From Bacteroidota bacterium (lineage in GTDB: Bacteria > Bacteroidota > Bacteroidia > Flavobacteriales_F > PHOS-HE28), in NCBI GenBank assembly GCA_963169595.1, contig CAUJFM010000018.1, forward strand, positions 1-7,639: a stretch of DNA of 7,639 bases. The letters run 5' to 3'. The notes under the pieces are model-generated. The model saw only the letters and a program-made list of their open reading frames with translations, was not told the DNA's origin and searched no databases. Of the stretch, positions 1 through 6,100 are shown piece after piece (position 1 is the stretch's first letter; each line of letters begins with the position of its first letter). The position numbers and the translations under genes are program-made.

Positions 1-697
1 TGCCTTGATCGGGGGTGAAGGTGGGCTGCACCTGCACTTCCTGTCCGAGGCCCAACAGGTTGCGGTCCACCACGGTCACGCGGCCGGCCTCACCGGCGAT
101 GTCGAGCCAGGCCTCCAAGCTCCACTTGTCCAGCACCAGCACATGCACATCCACGGTGTCCGTTCCACCATGCACCGGGGTCACGAAGATGCGGGCGTCG
201 TTCACCATGGGCGTGGCACGCAACAGACGTTCGGACTCGACCGCCTCCAGCGGATCGAACACTTCGCCTTTCTTCACCAGCACGAACTCGCGCACGAGGT
301 CTTCGCGGGTGGTGCGGTGAAGGGAATTGCCGGCACGTTGCACCCACACCGTGGGGATCGCCGTGCTGTCCAGGAGGTCGAATCCGAAGGGGTCGAGCAC
401 CCGCACCTCCACCATGCGCACATGGCGGCCTGCGTAGCCCAGCAGTGGGTTGGTGCGCCGTTGCGGAGTGCCCGGAGCCGGCGGTTCCTCCTGGCGTTCG
501 GGCCTGACGAAGATGGTGCCGTGCACCCAGCGGGTGAACCGATGCTTGGACGCGACCCGCTCCAGGTCCTGGTAGAAGCCGCTGGTGTCCTGCGCGACCG
601 CCGGCACCGTGCACAGGCCACCCAGGACCAGCAGCTGAACAAGCGCAGCGAGTGGCGATCGGCACGATCCCCGGTGATGGCAGCACCTGTCCGACAT
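1..697 (-). CDS. Outer-membrane protein with POTRA-like domain, BamA/ShlB-like family (partial, N-terminal part)
   Basis: The frame opens at ATG 697-695, directly after an in-frame stop (TAG 703-701), and runs off the left edge, so 232 residues are visible. Residues 1-35 form a signal peptide: a basic, Cys-containing N region, a Leu/Val core around 16-30, and a cut at AVA|Q. Residues 93-189 read like a POTRA domain of Bacteroidota outer-membrane proteins. Landmarks are VRMVEVRVLDPFGFD (93-107), AGNSLHRTTRE (122-132), the FVLVKKGEVFDP stretch near 138-149, the ESERLLR helix (154-160) and VDVHVLVLDKWSL (182-194). DRNLLGLGQEV (211-221) resembles the passage from the last POTRA domain into the first barrel strand. 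From the family, the role would be an outer-membrane barrel with periplasmic POTRA, but the barrel lies outside the window and the substrate is unknown. It is transcribed divergently from the gene at 823. The coding call is firm; the family call is from remembered motif patterns. Confidence 0.8.
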   Translation of the reverse strand, partial: MSDRCCHHRGSCRSPLAALVQLLVLGGLCTVPAVAQDTSGFYQDLERVASKHRFTRWVHGTIFVRPERQEEPPAPGTPQRRTNPLLGYAGRHVRMVEVRVLDPFGFDLLDSTAIPTVWVQRAGNSLHRTTREDLVREFVLVKKGEVFDPLEAVESERLLRATPMVNDARIFVTPVHGGTDTVDVHVLVLDKWSLEAWLDIAGEAGRVTVVDRNLLGLGQEVQVQPTFTPDQG

Positions 698-822
698 GGT
701 CTAAATGTCCGGGATCGTTCCTCATCCGTGGATGATCAACAACAGCCCATGCACAGGTTGCCGTTGACACTTTCGGCCGCGAGCGGACGTTGTTGGATGG
801 TGGCCGGCGCCAACTTTCGCTC
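698..822. promoter_or_regulatory. Divergent intergenic region, presumed to hold two promoters
   Basis: These 125 bases separate the divergent starts at 697 (minus) and 823 (plus), so both promoters should lie here or in the neighbouring 5' coding ends. I could not find a Bacteroidota-type -7 box (TAnnTTTG) on the plus strand; the stretch 704-822 contains no TA dinucleotide at all. A TTGACA at 764-769 resembles a sigma-70 -35 box but has no matching -10. Neither start has a clear Shine-Dalgarno sequence. The regulatory call therefore rests on gene orientation alone. Confidence 0.3.
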
Positions 823-1674
823 ATGTTCCGCCCGTTCCTGCTCCTCGTCCTGCTGCTCCTGACCACCGATGCGGCCGCGCAGCGCCTCATGCAGCGCAAA
901 CGGCCGGACATCATCCCCCTGGAAGGCCAGGCCAAGCGCATCGGGTGGTTCATCGCGCCGGGGCTCAGCTACACGCTTCCGCCGTTCTCCGACGAGGAGC
1001 AGGAGCGGTTCCGCAGCGGTGACACGGTGCACACGGCCACGTACGACCCCAAGGGCCGTATCGGGTTCTACGTGGAAGGTGGGCTCACCTGGTTCACGCG
1101 TGACCCTGTGGTGGTGGACTATTTCGATGCCGGCCTCGCCTACAAGAACCTGCGGGGAAGTGAGTCGTTCGCGGGTTCGCTGCTACGTGGGGACAGCTCG
1201 GCCGCCACGGCCGGTGAAGGCACCTTTGCCGAGCGGCTGCTCACGTTCTCCGTCAACGCCAACAAGTTCATCCAGACCGCCAACTACCAGTTCGTGCAGT
1301 TGAGCCTGGGGGCCAACCTCGACTACCGTCTGGGCAGCGACTATGAGCACACCGGTGACCCGCTCCTGAATGATCACGACTTCCCGCCCGACCTGATCGG
1401 CCAGCTGCATTTCAAGGTGGGCTACGGCTTCAAGTTGACGGGACGCCTGATCGTGATCCCCACCATCGAGACCCCGGTGTTCAGCGTGGTGCCCGAGGAT
1501 CAGGGCTTTGGGCGCCTGCAATGGTTCAGCAGCACCTACCGACCGCTGCTGTTCAGCGTGCGGTTCCTGTTCCTGCGGGCGCGCGATGGCTTCGATTGCC
1601 CCCCGCCCATCAGGCACAACGAGTTCGAGAAGGGCCGCACCAAGCAGTACAAGCCGGACAGCTACCATCCGTAG
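823..1674 (+). CDS. Predicted exported outer-membrane beta-barrel protein of unknown function
   Basis: The protein has 283 residues from ATG 823. I prefer this start to an in-frame ATG at 790 because it places a compact signal peptide at the N-terminus: MFRPF, then a Leu/Val run, then a cut at AAA|Q after residue 19. The mature part has alternating polar/hydrophobic stretches rich in Tyr, Phe and Gly, such as IGFYVEGGLTWF, FVQLSLGANLDYRL, LHFKVGYGFKLTGRLIVIP and RPLLFSVRFLFLRA, which suit outer-membrane beta-strands. The last strand is followed by a polar tail of roughly 25 residues containing DCPPP and ending in SYHP, rather than by a terminal aromatic residue. No catalytic motif is visible. 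It is divergent from the POTRA protein and convergent with the hydrolase downstream. The exported status is well supported; the barrel is inferred from strand pattern only, and a soluble periplasmic beta-protein is the alternative. Confidence 0.75.
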   Translation: MFRPFLLLVLLLLTTDAAAQRLMQRKRPDIIPLEGQAKRIGWFIAPGLSYTLPPFSDEEQERFRSGDTVHTATYDPKGRIGFYVEGGLTWFTRDPVVVDYFDAGLAYKNLRGSESFAGSLLRGDSSAATAGEGTFAERLLTFSVNANKFIQTANYQFVQLSLGANLDYRLGSDYEHTGDPLLNDHDFPPDLIGQLHFKVGYGFKLTGRLIVIPTIETPVFSVVPEDQGFGRLQWFSSTYRPLLFSVRFLFLRARDGFDCPPPIRHNEFEKGRTKQYKPDSYHP

Positions 1675-1680
1675 TGTTGC

Positions 1681-1749
1681 GTTGATGGTTGTCGGTTCTC
1701 GGTGGGTCGTGGCAGGAGACCAACACACCCCGACCATCAACCGACAACC
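1681..1749. terminator. Imperfect inverted repeat between convergent genes, candidate bidirectional terminator
   Basis: The 78-base gap between two convergent stop codons holds an 11-base perfect inverted repeat: 1687-1697 (GGTTGTCGGTT) against 1739-1749 (AACCGACAACC). Inside it, 1700-1712 pairs imperfectly with 1720-1732 (9 of 13 positions), leaving a short loop of about 7 bases. A competing pairing joins 1681-1689 (GTTGATGGT) with 1733-1741 (ACCATCAAC). The position fits a shared transcription terminator. No T-tract follows the stem on either strand, so it is not a textbook intrinsic terminator. Confidence 0.45.
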
Positions 1750-1752
1750 TCC

Positions 1753-2388
1753 CTACCGCAGGAACGGGTTCATCCGTCGCTCGCGCCCGATGGTGGTCGC
1801 CGGGCCATGACCGGCATGCACGGTCACATCATCCCCCAGCGGAAAGAGCACCTCGCGGATGCTCGTCAGGAGGGTGTCCAGGTCCCCGCCGGGCAGGTCG
1901 GTGCGGCCGATGCTGTTCTGGAAGAGCACATCCCCGGCGATGACGAACCGGTCCGCATCCGAGAACAAGGCGACATGGCCCGGGGCGTGGCCGGGCACGA
2001 ACAGCACCCGCAGGCTGTCCGCCCCCAGGGTGATCGCTTCCCCCGGAACGAGGTCGCGTCCGGGTGCCGGTCCGGGTTCGAAGGGCAGGCCGTACATCCG
2101 GGCCACTTGGACGGCGCCATCATACAGGGTCCGGTCCGCGGGATGCAGCTCGGGCAGCAGGCCAAAGCGCCGGTGGGCCCAGGCACACCCGAACACATGG
2201 TCGATGTGCGCATGGGTGAGCACAAGACGGACGGGGGTCAGTGCGTTCTCCGTCAGCCAGTTCTCCAGATGACGCTCCTCTTCGGTGTTCCAGCAGCCCG
2301 GGTCGATCAGGATGGCCTGCGAACCATCATGGACCACATAGGTGTTCTCCTGGAAGGGATTGAAGGTGTGGCTGGCAACGTGGAGCAT
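1753..2388 (-). CDS. Metallo-beta-lactamase-fold hydrolase, glyoxalase II (YcbL-like) type
   Basis: This complete 211-residue protein starts at ATG 2388 and has no signal peptide, so it should be cytoplasmic. The dinuclear metal site is fully visible: THAHIDH at 58-64, H134 within PGHAPGH (132-138), D153 within AGDVLF, and H194 within HAGHGPATTIG. The N-terminus (NPFQENTYVV, then ILIDPG at 26-31) and the SIGRTDLPGGD stretch (159-169) are typical of small glyoxalase II-like proteins. Its length matches that single-domain group, and it lacks the extra C-terminal domain of classical GloB. Family members hydrolyse S-lactoylglutathione or other thioesters; some relatives are persulfide dioxygenases, and the substrate here cannot be read from sequence. 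It is divergent from the TolB-like gene and convergent with the gene at 823. The fold and metal site are firm, the substrate is not. Confidence 0.93.
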   Translation of the reverse strand: MLHVASHTFNPFQENTYVVHDGSQAILIDPGCWNTEEERHLENWLTENALTPVRLVLTHAHIDHVFGCAWAHRRFGLLPELHPADRTLYDGAVQVARMYGLPFEPGPAPGRDLVPGEAITLGADSLRVLFVPGHAPGHVALFSDADRFVIAGDVLFQNSIGRTDLPGGDLDTLLTSIREVLFPLGDDVTVHAGHGPATTIGRERRMNPFLR

Positions 2389-2458
2389 GGACCGAAAAGC
2401 CCGAAATTCGCAGTGTTGGAACCCGGTGAAGGGTGCCGAAAGTAGTTAACTTCAGAAC
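2389..2458. promoter_or_regulatory. Divergent intergenic region between hydrolase and TolB-like operon
   Basis: These 70 bases must serve the minus-strand hydrolase and the plus-strand operon, unless promoters lie inside the coding ends. On the minus strand, TACTTTCG (2444-2437) matches five of the six fixed bases of the Bacteroidota -7 box TAnnTTTG and would give a leader of roughly 40 bases, but no matching -33 TTG is visible upstream. An 8-base palindrome AGTTAACT (2445-2452) lies just before the operon start and includes the in-frame TAA stop at 2447-2449. No Shine-Dalgarno sequence precedes GTG 2459. Confidence 0.3.
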
Positions 2459-5400
2459 GTGTTCCGGACCGTCCGCCCGCTGCTCTTCCTCCCGTTCGTC
2501 CTGCTCCTGGTGGGGCTGATGGCCGGTGGCGGTGTGCGTGCACAGTTCTATTCGGGCTCCCAGCAGGAGTATGGGAAGAACCGCGTACAGTACCAGGACT
2601 TCCTCTGGCAGCAGTACCGGTTCAAGGACATGGAGGTGTACTTCTATAAGGAGGGGCGTGACCTGGCCCGGTACACCGCCATGGCGGCCGAGCGGCACCT
2701 GAAGGAACTGGAGGTCGCCTTCGATTTCGCCATTGATGAACGCCTGCAGTTCATCGTGTACAACTCGCTCACGGACTTCCGACAGAGCAACATCGGCCTC
2801 ACGAGCGTTGATGGCCAGGTGAACATCGGCGGTCTCACCCGGATCGTGGGCACCAAGATCTTCGTCTACTACGAGGGCGACCACACGCTGCTGGACCGCC
2901 AGATCCGCGCCGGCATCGCGCACGTGATCATCGACCAGATGATGTTCGGTGGCAACTGGCGCGAGATGTTGCGGAACGCCACCTTCATGTCCCTGCCGGC
3001 CTGGTTCACGGATGGCATCATTTCCTACCATAGCGACCCCTGGGATGCCCAGTTGAACAGCAGGCTGCGCGATGGTGTGCTCAGCGGTCGTTTCGATAAG
3101 TTCAACCGGCTGCAGGGGGATGATGCCCGGCTGGCCGGTCATGCGATCTGGAAGTACGTGGCCGATGTGTACGGACCGGGCGTGATCCCCAACATCCTGT
3201 ACATGACGCGGGTGAGCCGCAACGCGGAAAGCGGATTCCTCTTCGTCCTCGGCGTGTCGCTCAAGACCCTGTCCCAGGAATGCCTGGCCTATTACAAGGG
3301 GCGCTTCCAGGATGAGGACCGCCTGCGGAAGGAGCTGCCCATGGAGCCGCTGGCCATCCGCACCCGCCGCCAGCGGGTCTACAGCCAATTCAAGCAGAGC
3401 CCCAATGGCCGGTACCTGGCCTGGGTGAGCAACGAGCTGGGGCAGTACAAGGTGTGGATCTACGAACCCGGCACCAAGAAGCTGCGGCGGATCGTGAAGG
3501 GCGAGAAGAAGCTGGAGCGCATTGTGGACCGCAGCTTCCCCGTGCTCGCCTGGCACCCCACCGGACAGGCCCTGACCTATGCCGTGGAGCGCAAGGGTAA
3601 ATTGCTGCTGCGGACCTACACCTTGGACGACCGGAAGACCACCGAGCGTGAGGTGTACATGCTGGAGAAGATCCTCAGCATGTCCTACTCCAAGGATGGG
3701 CGCAGCATGGTGATGAGCGCGGTGCGCGATGGCCGCACGGACCTGTACCAGTACTTCGTGATCGGCAACCGGCAGGAGCAACTGACCGATGACCAGTTCG
3801 ATGACCTGGACCCGCGCTTCGTGGACGATGACCGCCGCATCATCTTCGCGAGCGACCGGCCGGATGACACCCTGCGTACCAAGGCCGATGTGGCGCTGGT
3901 GAACGGCAACAAGGACATCTTCCTGTTCGATCTGGAAACGCGCTCGCCGCTGCTCACCCGGCTCACTCATACGCCGGGCATCAACGAGTCGCAGCCGGCC
4001 CGGTACGACAGCGTGAACTATGTGTTCCTGCGCGACACCGAGGGCATTCTCAATCGCTTCCTGGTGCGTTATGACAGCGCTGTGAGCCACATCGACACCA
4101 CGGTGCACTACCGCTACTTCACGGTGGAGGAACGGCTCACCGACCTGCGGCGGTCCATCCTGGAGCAGGATGTGCATCCCGACCGTGGCCGGCTGGCCCA
4201 GCTCCAGTACAGTGGCGGACGTTACCGGTTCTTCACCGGCCCCATCGCGGATGGCCGCACGGTGGCCAGCCCCGAAGGCCAGCGTCCCGAGCAGCGCGAT
4301 GCCACGAACCCCTCCTCCGTCACCGACGACATGAACCCCGTGGTGAAGGTGGATCCCCAGGTGCCCCGGCCCAAAGGCAGGGATGCGGTGGATACGCGCA
4401 ACTACATCTTCAGTGACGAGACGGAGGGGATGCGGAACGGAGCACCGGCCACCGCAGGACGGACGGGAACGGGCCAGCCCCAGCAGCGACCTGCTGCGTC
4501 ACAACCGGCCGATACCGCGGCCACCAAGCCTTTCGTCTGGCCCGAGCAGCGCAACTACAACGTCAATTTCACCATCGATGCGGTGGTGACCCAGGTGGAT
4601 AACAGCTTCTCCAACCAGTTCTATCAGAGCTTCACCGGATCCCCTCAGCTCACCCCCGGCCTCAGCGCGCTCACACGGATGAGCATCAGCGACCTCTTCG
4701 AGGACTACCGGGTCACCGGGGGCTTCCGCCTTGCGCTCGACCTCAACAACAACGATTACCTGGTGGTGTTCGAGAACGTGAAGCGGCGGCTCGACAAGCG
4801 GATCTCCTTCCAGCGCCAGGCCTACCAGGGGCTCACTCAGACCGCCGTGTACAAGGTGCATACGCACAACGTGCGCTACCAGGTGAGCTGGCCCTTCAGT
4901 GAGCTCGCCAGCATCCGCGCATCGGTGATGTACCGCAACGATCGGTATGTGATCCAGGCCATCGACATGCTCAGCCTGCAGGTGCCGAACTTCAACGATG
5001 ACATGGCCGGGGGCAAGTTGGAGTACATCTATGACAGTTCCATCCCGCGCGGCCTCAACCTTTGGACAGGCTGGAAACTGAAGGTGTTCGCCGAGTACTA
5101 CCAGCGGCCCACGGAGCGCGGCGACATGCAGGTGGCTGGCATGGACCTTCGCCATTCGCTCAAGGTGCACCGCGACATCATCTGGGTGACGCGCCTGGCC
5201 GGTGCCAGCTCCTTCGGCAGCCGTCGGGTGGCCCACTTCCTCGGTGGTGTGGATAACTGGCTGTTCTCCGAAACGGACAACAGCATGCCCATCGACTTCT
5301 CGCAGAACTACTACTACCAATCGCTGGCCGTGCCCATGCGTGGCTTCTACTACAATGCACGCAACGGCACAAGCTTCGGCGTGCTCAACACCGAGGTGCG

Positions 5401-5728
5401 TGTTCCCCTGTTCCGCTACCTGTTGAACCGCCCCATCCGCAGCGACTTCCTGCAGAACTTCCAGATCGTGGGCTTTGGCGATGTAGGTTCAGCGTGGACC
5501 GGTCTCGATCCCTACGGCGAGGACAATACCTTCAATCAGCGCATCATCCGGCGCAACCCGCTTACCATCACCCTGAACAACCAGCGCGAGCCCATCCTGT
5601 GGAGCTATGGCTTCGGGTTGCACACGCGCATCCTTGGCTACTTCATGCGTGCCGATTGGGGCTGGGGCGTGGATGATGGCGTGGTGCAGAAACCGGTGTT
5701 CCACTTCTCGCTGGGACTAGACATCTGA
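2459..5728 (+). CDS. TolB-like multidomain protein: degenerate gluzincin domain, PD40 propeller, C-terminal outer-membrane barrel
   Basis: The protein has 1089 residues from GTG 2459; an in-frame TAA at 2447 rules out a start upstream of that point. The signal peptide is residues 1-28, cut at VRA|Q. Residues about 30-290 resemble a gluzincin (MA clan) peptidase domain: the active-site helix reads HVIID (155-159) where HEXXH is expected, and LPAWFTDGIISY (179-190) stands for the usual 'LPxWFxEGxAxY'. Without the Glu and second His it should not be a zinc peptidase. Residues about 305-545 contain PD40/TolB propeller repeats, for example SPNGRYLAWVS, HPTGQALTYAV, SKDGRSMVMSA with DGRTDLYQY, and DDDRRIIFASDR. 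A Pro/Gln/Thr-rich linker covers roughly 590-690. From about 697 to the end the sequence is barrel-like, with MRGF at 960-963 followed by strands such as NTEVRVPLFRYL and VGFGDVGSAW, ending FHFSLGLDI; this recalls Omp85/BamA barrels. E. coli TolB is about 430 residues with no barrel. Bacteroidota genomes often label such proteins 'TolB'; the true role is unknown. It heads an operon with the two genes downstream. Confidence 0.9.
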   Translation: MFRTVRPLLFLPFVLLLVGLMAGGGVRAQFYSGSQQEYGKNRVQYQDFLWQQYRFKDMEVYFYKEGRDLARYTAMAAERHLKELEVAFDFAIDERLQFIVYNSLTDFRQSNIGLTSVDGQVNIGGLTRIVGTKIFVYYEGDHTLLDRQIRAGIAHVIIDQMMFGGNWREMLRNATFMSLPAWFTDGIISYHSDPWDAQLNSRLRDGVLSGRFDKFNRLQGDDARLAGHAIWKYVADVYGPGVIPNILYMTRVSRNAESGFLFVLGVSLKTLSQECLAYYKGRFQDEDRLRKELPMEPLAIRTRRQRVYSQFKQSPNGRYLAWVSNELGQYKVWIYEPGTKKLRRIVKGEKKLERIVDRSFPVLAWHPTGQALTYAVERKGKLLLRTYTLDDRKTTEREVYMLEKILSMSYSKDGRSMVMSAVRDGRTDLYQYFVIGNRQEQLTDDQFDDLDPRFVDDDRRIIFASDRPDDTLRTKADVALVNGNKDIFLFDLETRSPLLTRLTHTPGINESQPARYDSVNYVFLRDTEGILNRFLVRYDSAVSHIDTTVHYRYFTVEERLTDLRRSILEQDVHPDRGRLAQLQYSGGRYRFFTGPIADGRTVASPEGQRPEQRDATNPSSVTDDMNPVVKVDPQVPRPKGRDAVDTRNYIFSDETEGMRNGAPATAGRTGTGQPQQRPAASQPADTAATKPFVWPEQRNYNVNFTIDAVVTQVDNSFSNQFYQSFTGSPQLTPGLSALTRMSISDLFEDYRVTGGFRLALDLNNNDYLVVFENVKRRLDKRISFQRQAYQGLTQTAVYKVHTHNVRYQVSWPFSELASIRASVMYRNDRYVIQAIDMLSLQVPNFNDDMAGGKLEYIYDSSIPRGLNLWTGWKLKVFAEYYQRPTERGDMQVAGMDLRHSLKVHRDIIWVTRLAGASSFGSRRVAHFLGGVDNWLFSETDNSMPIDFSQNYYYQSLAVPMRGFYYNARNGTSFGVLNTEVRVPLFRYLLNRPIRSDFLQNFQIVGFGDVGSAWTGLDPYGEDNTFNQRIIRRNPLTITLNNQREPILWSYGFGLHTRILGYFMRADWGWGVDDGVVQKPVFHFSLGLDI

Positions 5729-5731
5729 TCC

Positions 5732-6100
5732 ATGGACCTCGGTTCCGCCGGCCTGCTCGTGTTGATCGGATTACTCGCCGGTATCCTCAGCGGTTTTGTG
5801 GGCATCGGCGGTGGGGTGGTGATGGTGCCCGCGCTCGTCATGCTGATGGGCTATTCGCAGCACCAGGCCCAGGGGACCAGCCTGGCCGTGCTCGTGCTGC
5901 CCGTGGTGGGCCTGGCCGTGTGGAACTACTACAAAGCCGGTGTCATCGATCCGAAGGTGGTGGTGGTCATCGCCCTGTCGTTCGTGGTGGGCGGCTACTT
6001 CGGCAGCAAGTGGTCGCTGGCCCTGCCCACGGAAACGGTGAGGCGTGTGTTCGGTGTGGTGATGCTGTTGCTCTCCCTGAAACTCATCCTGGACCGGTGA
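5732..6100 (+). CDS. Half-length TauE/SafE-family membrane protein
   Basis: The protein has 122 residues. It starts 3 bases after the TolB-like stop and ends overlapping the next gene. It is almost wholly hydrophobic, with four or five membrane segments near residues 6-22, 27-41, 48-66, 73-95 and 101-120. The family hallmark is near the N-terminus: GFVGIGGGVVMVPAL (21-35), followed by the HQAQGTSLAVL stretch. TauE/SafE proteins are inner-membrane carriers proposed to export sulfite or other organosulfur anions. They are usually about 250 residues long with two repeats of this unit. Only one repeat is present here, and the next gene begins immediately, so this looks like a natural half-size form rather than a recent truncation. 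It would presumably act as a dimer. The substrate cannot be assigned from sequence. Confidence 0.88.
   Translation: MDLGSAGLLVLIGLLAGILSGFVGIGGGVVMVPALVMLMGYSQHQAQGTSLAVLVLPVVGLAVWNYYKAGVIDPKVVVVIALSFVVGGYFGSKWSLALPTETVRRVFGVVMLLLSLKLILDR

Noticed and set aside
5..862. A 285-codon plus-strand frame opposite the POTRA protein
   Set aside because: It is in register with the minus-strand gene and has a His-rich sequence without family character. The minus strand gives a clear signal peptide and POTRA motifs.
1702..2445. A 247-codon plus-strand frame opposite the metallo-beta-lactamase-fold gene
   Set aside because: This is an in-register antisense shadow. The minus-strand frame carries the complete metal-binding motif set.
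2416..2454. A Bacteroidota promoter (TTG at 2416, TAACTTCA at 2447) for the TolB-like operon
   Set aside because: The spacer is too long (28 bases), the second box is imperfect, and transcription would start at or past the GTG start codon.
2327..4177. A 616-codon open frame on the minus strand opposite the TolB-like gene
   Set aside because: It lies in codon register with the real gene, so its stops would need TTA, CTA or TCA codons on the sense strand, which are rare in GC-rich genes. Its product is His/Val/Leu-rich with no recognisable domain, while the sense frame has a signal peptide and domains.
4499..5320. A 273-codon minus-strand frame opposite the barrel part of the TolB-like gene
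   Set aside because: This is an in-register antisense shadow caused by GC-rich codon use. There is no signal or domain.
5920..6096. An N-terminal extension of the amidohydrolase frame into the transporter gene
   Set aside because: The extension is a shifted reading of the TauE/SafE gene and has no M20 character. The GTG at 6097 gives the normal family length and a typical GTGA coupling.
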